NCBI GenBank assembly: GCA_016839585.1
Contig: JAEOTZ010000058.1
Coordinates: 1 to 64,000, forward strand
Direction: 5' to 3'
Source: Promethearchaeota archaeon
Lineage (GTDB): Archaea; Asgardarchaeota; Lokiarchaeia; Sigyniarchaeales; SOKP01
Length of the DNA: 64,000 nucleotides
In this document: positions 17,767-27,068 of the stretch, one piece after another
Layout: each line of letters starts with the position of its first letter
How positions within the stretch are numbered: the first letter of the stretch is position 1
Made by a program: the position numbers and the translations under genes
Notes under the pieces: generated by a model
The model's database searches: none
What the model saw: the letters and a program-made list of their open reading frames with translations, nothing else
Told to the model about the DNA's origin: nothing

Positions 17767-18462
17767 ATGAAAAAATTAGGAAAAAAATCACTTTTGGGTC
17801 TATTGATAATAAGCATAGGAATAATGAGTTTTTCAAGTGTTGGATATGCTGGTATTTTCCTACCACCACCTAGACCACCAAGAGGACCGCTAAAGATTGG
17901 GATTTTCATTTGGAGTTCAGAAGTTTGTACTCAATCAATAATTGATGGATATGAAGATATACTTAGAGATGAAGGATATATTACATTCTTTAACTTTCCA
18001 GACTGTCATATTTATAGTGCCTTAGATACTATTGATGCTTTTGAGAAGGAAGGAGATACACTATTCTTCTATTTCTATGGTCATGGGGAGTATGATGAAA
18101 ATACAGATAATTCAAGATTTTATTATAAATCAGGTTTAGGGATATCTTCTTATCCACTTAGAACAGAGTTAGATCAACTCGAAGCTCATGCAAAAGGCTT
18201 TTTAATAGATTCCTGCTATTCAGGAGGATTTGTGGATGACTTTAACGATGAGCCTTATTTAGCGATGTCATCTGCAGATATATATCATAAAGCTAAGGGA
18301 ATAGGCGAACCTCCTGGGCCAGGAAAATTCTCTACTTGGTTTTGGTTAGCTGTATCACTTGGAATGCCTGATATATCGGCATTTAATTTTGCGTGCCAAT
18401 TTACTTCGTCCCAACATCCTCAAATAAGTGATATGTCCGATCATACATTCTTTGCCTCTTAA
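17767..18462 (+). CDS. Secreted caspase-fold (clan CD) cysteine peptidase
   Basis: A 231-residue protein with a signal peptide (residues 1-28, ending near GYAG), a proline-rich spacer and a caspase-like domain. The catalytic histidine is in FFYFYGHGEYD (His106) and the nucleophile in LIDSCYSGGF (Cys150). Their 44-residue spacing and the GHG/DSCYSG motifs are hallmarks of clan CD peptidases such as metacaspases, legumain and gingipain. Because it is exported it may act outside the cell or on surface proteins, unlike cytoplasmic metacaspases. GGTGA four bases before the ATG is its ribosome-binding site. It stands just upstream of the five-gene cassette but has a separate transcript. Confidence 0.8.
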   Translation: MKKLGKKSLLGLLIISIGIMSFSSVGYAGIFLPPPRPPRGPLKIGIFIWSSEVCTQSIIDGYEDILRDEGYITFFNFPDCHIYSALDTIDAFEKEGDTLFFYFYGHGEYDENTDNSRFYYKSGLGISSYPLRTELDQLEAHAKGFLIDSCYSGGFVDDFNDEPYLAMSSADIYHKAKGIGEPPGPGKFSTWFWLAVSLGMPDISAFNFACQFTSSQHPQISDMSDHTFFAS

Positions 18463-18580
18463 ATTGAGCGAAAAATAACAGCAAATAATATCCACATTAA
18501 AATTTTTTTTTTCATTTTTGCAACAAAAAAATTGTTCTTTCATTATAAAATAGACTTGATCCTCAGTATCTTGTTTTTTC

Positions 18581-18588
18581 TTTAAATA
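18581..18588 (+). promoter_or_regulatory. TATA box of the HhH/ATPase/NYN cassette
   Basis: TTTAAATA immediately after TTTTTTC. Transcription would begin near 18611, a few bases before the ATG at 18616. This decides against the TTG at 18607 as start. Confidence 0.6.
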
Positions 18589-18615
18589 TAAAGATAATAA
18601 TGGGGTTTGATACGC

Positions 18616-20685
18616 ATGACGGATGTCTCAGAGAGTGTATTGGGAAAAAAATTGGATCTGAAGACCTATTATAAATTGGCACAAGATGCATTTGAAGCAA
18701 AAGATCTCTCTCAAGCAAAACAAATCTCTGAAAATGGTTTAAAACAAGCTCAATTAGAGAATAATGGTGAATGGACTCAAAAATTTGATTCGTTTAATTC
18801 TGAGTTAGCTCAATTTTATATGGATCGTGTTAAAGAAGGAGATATGCGCTTTACCAAACAAGAGGTAATCAGTAAACCTGAGTTAGTATCAGTCAAAGAG
18901 GATCTCACCATTGTAAAGGGAATAGGCAAAACGGTAGCAGAAAAGCTATATCAAGCGGGAATTACCTCAGTACACGAATTAGCCTTAGCAACTAAAGAAC
19001 GACTTATGACGGTAAAGGGGATAGGTTCGGAAACAGCAATGAGGTTTATTGATGCTGCTAAATCCAGTGTAAATGTTCCAACATTAAATACTTTTACAGG
19101 ATCTAAGCCCTCAGTACAAGAACAAGAAAATCTAATCGAGGAAGAATCTAATCAAGAAGTATCATCAAATAATAATGATAAATGGTTTGATGGTAAATTT
19201 AAAAGACCAAAATCTGGAGTATGGTATTCACCGCAAGGGCAGGAAGTTCCAAAAAGTAAGACATTATCTTCTTCAACTCAAGTTCCTCCACTTACCGAAG
19301 ATGATAATGATGAGTCTTATGAAATTGAAGAATTACCTAACTATGAACATATACCTAAACACACAATCCTTGAGACAAATAATTACCAGAAAAGTAATTT
19401 CATTGAAAATCAACAACAGCTACCCTCAACACCTATAGAGAGAACTCCTCAAGTAGAAACAAAAAAACAAACCAACATCATAGAGAAAAGGAATGCAGAA
19501 AAATTATCCGCTGTTGAATCAAATTCCCTAAAATCAGAAGTACAAGAGGAACTTTCTTCTAATGGTTATTATATTATCAATGACAATCCGTTTTTACAAG
19601 ATATCTTTAAAAACATTGATCTTTTAGGAGTAAAAATCATTCAAGTCAATGAACTCTTAGATCTATTACTCCTAATTCCAGTTAGAATAAATTCAATTAA
19701 AGGACCTTTAATAGTCTCAGAAGATTCTGCAAAATATGATTTTTCTCAGGAAACAGGGAAGTGTTATAGCCGAACTGTAACTACGCTACTTAATGTTAAT
19801 TTTGATAAAATTACTCAAGCTCAAGAATTAATCTTTAATGAGCTTGTAGCAGAAGGAAATATTTTTCAATTCTTTCGAAAATATTTAAAACTTAATATCT
19901 CTGTAGAGAAAACCATCACTAACAGGAGATTATTTTTTAGGGCGGGAGCACTTCAGTTAAAAGTATTAATCGAGCCGGTTATAATCAACCAAGGTAATGT
20001 AGGGTTAATCGAAAAGGTACTTCCGTTTGCGTATCAAAAATATAGAAATTTACATATTCTTGAACTAGAAAGTCTTTCTGAACTGTTATCGTACCTAGAA
20101 AAAAAGTATTATCTTATTGAAACCCAACCCGATCAAGAAACTTCTATTAATCGCTACTTTAAAGCTACGGCGTCTCTAATGGAAGAACTACGACTCTATT
20201 CAATCCCATTTATAGGATTTGGGATTATTTTTGCATTTGTATTACTATCCCAAGTTCCTGAGCTAATTCAAGTATTCATGAATTTGGGATTTGGTTTGAT
20301 TATTACTTATGGAATAACCGTTGGATATTTATATTATAAATTTTACAAAAAGAAAGCCAAACTACAACAAGAGTTTCATACACCTTATTATCAAAAATCA
20401 TTAGAATTAGATGAGACAAGTTTGATTTTGATCAATGAAGAATTTTCTCCTGAATTGATGGCCCAATTTTCCTATGAATGTCTCGGTAAAAACGTTCCTT
20501 TTCCTCTTATCTCCCAATTAGAAAGAAATCGAGCAGAAGATCTTCTGACTAAAAAGAAAATAACCACAGAAATCGAGAAAGGAGAGTTCTTTGAATCTAC
20601 CCCAGAGGTAACTAAAACAAAGGTAAATGATACCAAAATAAAAGATAAATTAATTTCAAAATATGGTTCATTTTTAGAGGATTGA
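18616..20685 (+). CDS. HhH-containing membrane protein, first gene of cassette
   Basis: A 689-residue protein. N-terminal helices (1-70) look like a TPR-type hairpin. A RadA-like helix-hairpin-helix follows at about 95-150, with two hairpins (VKGIGKTVAEKLYQAGI and VKGIGSETAMRF). Next come a long S/E/Q/N-rich linker (150-300) and a folded region with no recognised family. Two membrane helices lie at about 535-580, and a cytoplasmic tail ends the protein. HhH modules usually bind DNA backbone, so this may tether DNA to the membrane. It is followed four bases later by another membrane protein in the same operon. Confidence 0.65.
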   Translation: MTDVSESVLGKKLDLKTYYKLAQDAFEAKDLSQAKQISENGLKQAQLENNGEWTQKFDSFNSELAQFYMDRVKEGDMRFTKQEVISKPELVSVKEDLTIVKGIGKTVAEKLYQAGITSVHELALATKERLMTVKGIGSETAMRFIDAAKSSVNVPTLNTFTGSKPSVQEQENLIEEESNQEVSSNNNDKWFDGKFKRPKSGVWYSPQGQEVPKSKTLSSSTQVPPLTEDDNDESYEIEELPNYEHIPKHTILETNNYQKSNFIENQQQLPSTPIERTPQVETKKQTNIIEKRNAEKLSAVESNSLKSEVQEELSSNGYYIINDNPFLQDIFKNIDLLGVKIIQVNELLDLLLLIPVRINSIKGPLIVSEDSAKYDFSQETGKCYSRTVTTLLNVNFDKITQAQELIFNELVAEGNIFQFFRKYLKLNISVEKTITNRRLFFRAGALQLKVLIEPVIINQGNVGLIEKVLPFAYQKYRNLHILELESLSELLSYLEKKYYLIETQPDQETSINRYFKATASLMEELRLYSIPFIGFGIIFAFVLLSQVPELIQVFMNLGFGLIITYGITVGYLYYKFYKKKAKLQQEFHTPYYQKSLELDETSLILINEEFSPELMAQFSYECLGKNVPFPLISQLERNRAEDLLTKKKITTEIEKGEFFESTPEVTKTKVNDTKIKDKLISKYGSFLED

Positions 20686-20689
20686 GAAA

Positions 20690-21442
20690 ATGGAATTTAA
20701 AATTATCAAACTTAAAGTCAAACAAATCTTTAAGGCATTATTTTTAGTAGGAATTGTCTTCCTGTTTATCTCATTGTTCTTAAATTGGTACAGTTATCAA
20801 GTCTATGACATAAATAATGATCTAATTGCCTCATGGAACTATAACCTTTTTACTGGATGGAATACACCCCTTTCAGCCGCATTTACTCTAAATAAACTTT
20901 TTAGACCTGATAATCTGAATCTTTCCCCTATAATGCACATTCTTCTTATTGGTATTAGTGTAATTTGTGTTTATATAGCATTGATAAAGGATGTTGACCA
21001 AGATGTTTCCCCTCAAAGATTAAAAAATTATTCCTATCTGAATTTTTTCTTACTTTTACTGGTGGGATTCTATGTAGTAATCTTTCCCGTAGCATACCTA
21101 TTATTAAATGATCTTTACTTTCCTTATCTTAAATATGAGGATATTCAAGCTAACATAACGTATGTATATTCCTTAAATATTGGCTATTATTTTCAATTAA
21201 TTGCCCTAATTCTCATCTTTCCTTATATTTTGTTCTATTATCAAACGATTACTACCTTTGAACGAGAAGAACATACTATGGAAAAAGCCATAGTGAGATA
21301 TATTGAAAAAAATCAAGAACCTCTTGACCTGGATAAGTTTATAGCCGAAGAAGAGTTAAAACAAAAGGTTGGCCAAAAAGAACCATTAGATGAAGTAGAG
21401 CTTATTTATTCCCAATTTCAAAAAAAAAGGGCAAGAAAATGA
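20690..21442 (+). CDS. Four-pass membrane protein of the cassette
   Basis: A 250-residue protein with four predicted membrane helices (about residues 15-36, 85-102, 115-138 and 160-182) and a charged cytoplasmic C-terminal tail of about 65 residues. No family is recognised. It overlaps the next gene by four bases (ATGA), indicating coupled translation, and is probably a subunit of a membrane complex with the ATPase encoded two genes later. Confidence 0.6.
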   Translation: MEFKIIKLKVKQIFKALFLVGIVFLFISLFLNWYSYQVYDINNDLIASWNYNLFTGWNTPLSAAFTLNKLFRPDNLNLSPIMHILLIGISVICVYIALIKDVDQDVSPQRLKNYSYLNFFLLLLVGFYVVIFPVAYLLLNDLYFPYLKYEDIQANITYVYSLNIGYYFQLIALILIFPYILFYYQTITTFEREEHTMEKAIVRYIEKNQEPLDLDKFIAEEELKQKVGQKEPLDEVELIYSQFQKKRARK

Positions 21443-22293
21443 ATGAAACCATAATTGATTCTAAATTAAAACATTTAATCCAAGTCTGTAAAGAGACTCA
21501 AAATTATAAAAAGTTAGCAGTCTCTGGATTCATACTTATAAGTAATAAAATGGATGAGATGGGGATAAGGTTAGGATTACGTCCACGAAATAAGGAAAAG
21601 GATGAGATGCTTTTTGAGTATATGAAGCTTATCAATGATGTGTTTATGACCAATTTAAAAATACATATTTTTAAGCAAGAACGACTTGAGACTTTAAAAC
21701 AATGTGAGACATTATTTCTTAGGAAAAAAGGGGACGTTCCTTATAATTATGTCAAAAAGATTTTTTTACTTTATTATGAACTAAGAAAGCTAGACATTCC
21801 TAATCTCCATGAGCAGTTAAAAGAAGATAATCTTATTAAAACGACCAATGCTAACTTATTTTCCTTTCTATCCCCCAAAGGTAGACAGAAGAAAAATGAC
21901 ACTAATAAGTTAAGACCTCTCATACTCCATAAAGTTAGGGAAAAAGAAATTGCCCTACGTGAGACCTTAAACTATGATTTTAATGCAAAAACATTTGAAC
22001 AGGCAATATATTTGAAAAAAATTAAAAAAGGACTTGAAGAGAATGGAAAACATAAAATCGTGATCCAAGGGGCGTTAAAGGACAATATCAACTATCAACT
22101 CTCGTTGAAGAGTATTTTAGGCTACTTTATTCTTGGTGTATTTTTGGTTGCGTTTTGTTTTGGGTTTGTTGTATTAATTGAAATGATGCTCTTTCCGTTT
22201 ACGGTGGGGATCTTTGGCTTATCGATCTTACTTTTATTTGGAGTGGCTGCTCTTTTTCTCATATTATATTGGCAAAATTTTAGAGGTGAATAA
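21439..22293 (+). CDS. Helical protein with C-terminal membrane hairpin, cassette member
   Basis: A 284-residue protein: about 220 residues of charged helical sequence, then two closely spaced membrane segments (about 225-250 and 255-280). No known domain is recognised. The stop lies inside the ribosome-binding region of the ATPase gene, so the two are translated together. It resembles a cytoplasmic adaptor anchored in the membrane. Confidence 0.55.
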   Translation: MNETIIDSKLKHLIQVCKETQNYKKLAVSGFILISNKMDEMGIRLGLRPRNKEKDEMLFEYMKLINDVFMTNLKIHIFKQERLETLKQCETLFLRKKGDVPYNYVKKIFLLYYELRKLDIPNLHEQLKEDNLIKTTNANLFSFLSPKGRQKKNDTNKLRPLILHKVREKEIALRETLNYDFNAKTFEQAIYLKKIKKGLEENGKHKIVIQGALKDNINYQLSLKSILGYFILGVFLVAFCFGFVVLIEMMLFPFTVGIFGLSILLLFGVAALFLILYWQNFRGE

Positions 22294-22294
22294 G

Positions 22295-25200
22295 TTGATA
22301 TCCAAATATCGTGATACGAAACTAAAAGCAAAGGAAGTCAAGGTTAAGTTTAAAGAGGAGGAGGGTTCTGAGGATACAAAATACTTCATATGGAAAGTCA
22401 ATCCCTCCTTTAAAGATATTAAGACTAGCACTGCCATTTTAAAATCAATATTTATTGTCTCCTTATTGGGGTTCATCATTTCTTTTGTCTATATATCTAC
22501 TTCTGATCTTACGATAAGTATAGTGGTAGGAGTAATAATCTTTATATTATTTATCATAGTATTTCATGACCAATTTTTTAGTCTCAGTTCTCTTTTTTCC
22601 TATACATTCCGAAAGTTTAGTTCCTTTGATCCATTCGAAAAGATGATCTTTTGGCAAGAAAAAGACAATCCGAGAATAATATATCTTTCGAATAGACAAG
22701 ATCTAACACATATTGGTCTGTGTATTTTCAAAATAGAAGTTCTACCAGAGAATGTTCATGCTGCAATCGATACGTTCATTCGATCACTAAGTGAGGGGAG
22801 TAGTCTAACTCCTTATTCCTATCAGGTGGTTCAAAACCCCTATTATGTTAGGCGCTCAATGTCAAGAGACACGGTAGTCGGCTCTCAAGAATCAATTGAG
22901 ACCTACATTTATTTTAGTGTTTATTATAAGATAAAAGGAATCCTGCGTGAAAATAAGAGAGAGCTTTTAAAATACAAGTTAAATCAAATTACAAACAAAT
23001 TAAAATCAGATTTTGTCTCTAACTTTCATCATTATAGGATTGCACTTCTTTCTGGAACACGATTACTCAATACATTAAGAACCCATTTTATTCGGGATAA
23101 TAGAACTTACCAAAATAAAGAGGTAGATATTGACTCTTATTCTTTTGAAAGTAATCGATCTATTGTGGTTGCTAAGCTGTTTTTTTGCAGTTTGCTAATA
23201 TTAACCTGTGATTATCTTTTATTTGCTAGTACTATTAGTTTTGGGTTTATCCTACTCTTTAATATGATTTTAATAGGAACCATATGTATTCTATGGTGGA
23301 GAGAACTCTTATTTCAAGTATCGAAAAAACAACTGCTAAATAATGAAGAAATCAGACTTATTGCTCCTTTTGCCGATGTTGATTTTTTTCACTTTAAAAA
23401 GATTCCTGATAGTATTTTTCTTCTGGTTGATAACACACTCCTTATTAATCGCAAAATGATTAACCTTCAATATGCCTCTCCTCCTGCCTATGGTAGTGCT
23501 GATAAGTTTTATCAGGCATTAATGAGCCAAAAAATTCCGTTTACTTATACCGCATTAAACACACCCCTTTCCTTCTATCGGTTCTATAAAGAAGGCTTCA
23601 AATATCTAAGGGATGATGTAATTAAAAAATTAGTATATGAAAAGAAATTTAGGTTAAAGACCACTCAAGATGAGCTTAATTGGTTAAATAAACGCTCTGG
23701 AATATGGAGAACCATTTTACTTATATCAACCTCAAGCTACAAGAAAGTTGATTCCCTTAAAGTAGAATATATAATGGAACTGGAAAAAAAGTTGCAATCC
23801 GACATAAATTTGTTGAAAAATGCTTTTCATATGAATTTTTTGAATTATAAACTTGTCGAGCTTCAGAAACGAAAACTGGTCTCAGGATATTTATGCGAGA
23901 CTGTGAAAACCAAATTTACCCGATTAAACGGCACCCATTTAGATTATGTTCTATTCCAAGGAAAAATCTTGAATAATCTGACAAGAATAGTGGACATCCT
24001 TAAAAAAGGGGTTGAGACTCGTATTGCTGCTGAATTTAATACCCCACTTCACCTACAGAACTTTATAACAATCGGACAAACTATTAATACCGAGGTACTT
24101 GAAGAAGAAATACCATTTGGATTTCTGTTGGAGCAGTTAAACAATCTTCTCATTACCAATGGAACAGCAAAAAGTAGAGAGTTGGCTTGTATGAAAATAG
24201 TCTCAGAATTGGTAAAGGCAACTATCCCTTCTATTATATTTGATTTTAATGGTACTTGGTCAAAATTAATCACTTACTTTAAAGATTCTCGGTATGAAAA
24301 TGATTTCTTATATTTTAAGTTAGGAAGTACATTTACCTTAGATCCGCTTTATTCGGATATCCCTTATGATCAAAGTAATTCTGCCTTTCTGGAATATATG
24401 TATAATTCGTATGCTTTAGCGTTTAAAAAAGATGAGAGAACCATCGATATGTTCCGTGCCACTATTCAGAAACATCCAGAGATGGATCTATCTTCTCTAA
24501 ATTTAGAAATTCGGAATCAAAGGGAATGGGAAAAAAAACCAATGAACTCGACGTTAACAAGTCTATTTAGTGATTTTTCTCAAGAAGATCTTACCCGATT
24601 CTTCTCTTCTCATAAAGGCTCTAACGGAAGTATTTCCCCTCTTAAGTTTATAACTAATGAGAAGACCATAATTATTGATTTGTCAATATCTAGTGATTTT
24701 CGAAAACAACTCTTCTTTACGTTTATTGTCATTTCTAAGATATTGCATTATATAAGGAACTCTCATGAGTTTATACCAAAAGTATTGATCATTCCTCACA
24801 TTGATTTGTATTTCGATAATTATTATATTGAGCAAAGAAAGAATTATGGGATCATCGACACCTTCTTAGATCCTCTAATTCAGCGTGGCTTTGGTTTAGT
24901 CTTTAGTGCCAATCAAATCTATTACCTCCATTCGAACTTTTATAATATAATTAATAACTTTCTTACTTTTAGGGCAACAGACAAACGTGATATTGCCGTA
25001 TTAAAGAATCAAATGAATTTACAGGAATTAGTCGGAAGGGGGTATTATTCTTCTACCCGTAATAATACCTATCAAATTGATTACTTAATGAATTTAAAAG
25101 ATGATGAGGTGATTGCTAAAAGAAGTGACATTTATCAACCCTTCCCTGCAAATATAACATGGTCTAATCTAAAAGTGATTAATATGTTGGAAATGGAAGA

Positions 25201-26098
25201 GATCATTCATTTTATGAAAGAGCAAGGCTATGACTTAAAATCAGCCGAGCAACAAATTTTACAACAGGCAAAGCAAACAATATTTGAGAAGGACTTAGGG
25301 AGCTATTTCTTGTATCTTAACGAGATCCAACAATTTTTAGAGCAGTTGAGAACTGTCGATCAAATAGGCAATTTGTATAAGAGTAAGATTACTAAAGAGT
25401 TAAAGCAATACATTGCTCCTAAAGCTAAAAAACGACATTATACCAATCCAGAAATAGTTAAGTTAGTAGATCAATTGTTTACTATATTAGTAAAGCACGG
25501 ATACTTGGTTGAGAACCATCCTAAAAAAGCAAGTGGTTCAGAAGCAATAAGAACTTCTTATTCTGTGGGTGATCAGCTTGATAGAGCAATTGAGGATTAT
25601 TATCAAATAAAAGCTGATATGGAAGTTGCTGTAGATGTCTTAGAAAAGGAGTCAAAAGAACCTGTTGACTATAAGAAAGCGTTCCAAGAACAAAAAAGAT
25701 CTTATATTATTAAGAAGAAGAATCTAAAAGAAGCATTTGCTCGTGAATTTAGCGATCTTTATTGGATAATTTTTAAGGCACATTCTTTTATCAATCATAA
25801 GGAGTATCGAAATGCATTAAAGATCCAGCATAATTTAATTAAAAAGTATCTTATGAGTGTCTATAAACATTTCTATAATGCTGATTACCTAGTTACTTCA
25901 AAAGATTTAGAGAAGTTTATTACAGAAATTTCCAAAGATCCCGATATTCTCTTTACTCAAGAAGAATTACATAAATACCTGGATAAGTACCAAGTTATTA
26001 ATTTTGATGAGGAAAATCTCAAGGAATTAGCAATAAAGATGTATACCTATTATTCACAATTTTTTGAAAAAATTCAATTATATATCAATAAAGCATAA
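22295..26098 (+). CDS. Large membrane ATPase of HerA/VirB4/FtsK type, altered Walker A
   Basis: A 1267-residue protein. Membrane helices lie near the N-terminus (about 45-90) and at about 290-335. A long middle region precedes an ATPase-like core from about 610. LLITNGTAKSREL (about 618-630) occupies the Walker A position, followed by a strand and IIFDFNGTW, as in HerA/VirB4/TraG pumps (IIFD-x-KGE). Gly before Lys is replaced by Ala, while Lys and Ser remain. VLIIPHIDLYF (about 830) fits Walker B, and the FSANQ-like strand after it the sensor. The C-terminal 300 residues are helical. The TTG at 22295, five bases after GGTGA, is the likely start. Confidence 0.65.
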   Translation: MISKYRDTKLKAKEVKVKFKEEEGSEDTKYFIWKVNPSFKDIKTSTAILKSIFIVSLLGFIISFVYISTSDLTISIVVGVIIFILFIIVFHDQFFSLSSLFSYTFRKFSSFDPFEKMIFWQEKDNPRIIYLSNRQDLTHIGLCIFKIEVLPENVHAAIDTFIRSLSEGSSLTPYSYQVVQNPYYVRRSMSRDTVVGSQESIETYIYFSVYYKIKGILRENKRELLKYKLNQITNKLKSDFVSNFHHYRIALLSGTRLLNTLRTHFIRDNRTYQNKEVDIDSYSFESNRSIVVAKLFFCSLLILTCDYLLFASTISFGFILLFNMILIGTICILWWRELLFQVSKKQLLNNEEIRLIAPFADVDFFHFKKIPDSIFLLVDNTLLINRKMINLQYASPPAYGSADKFYQALMSQKIPFTYTALNTPLSFYRFYKEGFKYLRDDVIKKLVYEKKFRLKTTQDELNWLNKRSGIWRTILLISTSSYKKVDSLKVEYIMELEKKLQSDINLLKNAFHMNFLNYKLVELQKRKLVSGYLCETVKTKFTRLNGTHLDYVLFQGKILNNLTRIVDILKKGVETRIAAEFNTPLHLQNFITIGQTINTEVLEEEIPFGFLLEQLNNLLITNGTAKSRELACMKIVSELVKATIPSIIFDFNGTWSKLITYFKDSRYENDFLYFKLGSTFTLDPLYSDIPYDQSNSAFLEYMYNSYALAFKKDERTIDMFRATIQKHPEMDLSSLNLEIRNQREWEKKPMNSTLTSLFSDFSQEDLTRFFSSHKGSNGSISPLKFITNEKTIIIDLSISSDFRKQLFFTFIVISKILHYIRNSHEFIPKVLIIPHIDLYFDNYYIEQRKNYGIIDTFLDPLIQRGFGLVFSANQIYYLHSNFYNIINNFLTFRATDKRDIAVLKNQMNLQELVGRGYYSSTRNNTYQIDYLMNLKDDEVIAKRSDIYQPFPANITWSNLKVINMLEMEEIIHFMKEQGYDLKSAEQQILQQAKQTIFEKDLGSYFLYLNEIQQFLEQLRTVDQIGNLYKSKITKELKQYIAPKAKKRHYTNPEIVKLVDQLFTILVKHGYLVENHPKKASGSEAIRTSYSVGDQLDRAIEDYYQIKADMEVAVDVLEKESKEPVDYKKAFQEQKRSYIIKKKNLKEAFAREFSDLYWIIFKAHSFINHKEYRNALKIQHNLIKKYLMSVYKHFYNADYLVTSKDLEKFITEISKDPDILFTQEELHKYLDKYQVINFDEENLKELAIKMYTYYSQFFEKIQLYINKA

Positions 26099-26099
26099 A

Positions 26100-26936
26100 A
26101 TGAGTATATCAAAATCACAAGGTCAAATTTTAAACGCATTATTGGAAAAGATTTTTTTTAGTAAGAATGAATTGGATATTTTGAAAGATAAGATAAATCA
26201 GGTATACCTGAAGGCAATAACCCCAAAAGAATTGAGGAATCATATTTTTGGAGATCGGGTTCGTATTATGGAAGAACTCATCGAATTCTTTCCCTTCTAT
26301 CTCAAGGAATCGATAAATAGTAATTTCGATAGTGAAGACTTACAATCTGAAAGGGATGGAACTTTATTAGAACAAGTAAAAGAGAGAGAGGAACTCTTAG
26401 AAATTATAGCAAAGCGGCTTATGAACATTTATAACAAGCTAAAAGAGAAAAGAAATCCTGAAGATTATAATGATATAAAGGAGATTTCAAAGGAACAAAA
26501 GGATCAAAAACAAGACGCTAAATTGCTGGTAGTGGATCTTTCTAATATTTTAAACTTGGATAAGGATCAAAATGAAAAGTTAAAAATTGAGAACATTTTA
26601 AAACTTTATAATACAATAGTAGAGCTTGGTTATGAACCCCATATGATAGCCGATGCAAATATGAAATACCATTTGAACTCTGATGACCAATATGAAGACC
26701 TGAAAACAAAAGGAATCATAACTCAATCCCCTGCTGGAACAAAAGCAGATGAGTGGGTTTTAGATGTTGCTAAGCGTGAGAATCGCAAATTCCTCAGCAA
26801 TGATTTGTATAGAGATTATCGAGCTGAATTTGGAAATGAGTGGGTTTTTAATAATCGTCTTACTTGCATTTTTTCTAATGGAAAGTTCATCATACGAGAA
26901 AATAAAAATAATAAAAGTCATAAAACCGTTAATTAA
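26100..26936 (+). CDS. NYN/PIN-fold ribonuclease, Zc3h12a-like
   Basis: A 278-residue protein. The helical N-terminal half ends in a charged linker. The NYN domain spans about 140-270: LLVVDLSNIL (first Asp), an EPHMIADANMKYHL strand, GTKADEWVLDVAKREN (acidic residues) and FLSNDLYRDY, which matches the SND-x-(F/Y)-RD motif of Zc3h12a/Regnase-type RNases. The acidic residues bind the metal that cleaves RNA. The ATG lies one base after the ATPase stop, so the two are co-translated. A membrane ATPase paired with an RNase is not a combination I recognise. Confidence 0.75.
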   Translation: MSISKSQGQILNALLEKIFFSKNELDILKDKINQVYLKAITPKELRNHIFGDRVRIMEELIEFFPFYLKESINSNFDSEDLQSERDGTLLEQVKEREELLEIIAKRLMNIYNKLKEKRNPEDYNDIKEISKEQKDQKQDAKLLVVDLSNILNLDKDQNEKLKIENILKLYNTIVELGYEPHMIADANMKYHLNSDDQYEDLKTKGIITQSPAGTKADEWVLDVAKRENRKFLSNDLYRDYRAEFGNEWVFNNRLTCIFSNGKFIIRENKNNKSHKTVN

Positions 26937-27013
26937 AATTAACTTACTTTTTTTTACAGACAGACATCTTCACTATATAAAGGAAAAAAAGAACCTCTGC
27001 TCTCTTCTTTTTA

Positions 27014-27021
27014 TTTAAATA
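27014..27021 (+). promoter_or_regulatory. TATA box of the GNAT-DUF998 gene
   Basis: TTTAAATA preceded by a T tract, about 50 nt before the ATG at 27069. Confidence 0.5.
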
Positions 27022-27068
27022 TATTTGTATAAGGTAGATCTTAATTTTCAAATACATACAAAAAAAAG

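Noticed and set aside
17561-17909. Minus-strand frames across the start of the caspase-like gene
   Set aside because: They are opposite to a clear signal peptide and peptidase gene and have no motif; they are antisense shadows.
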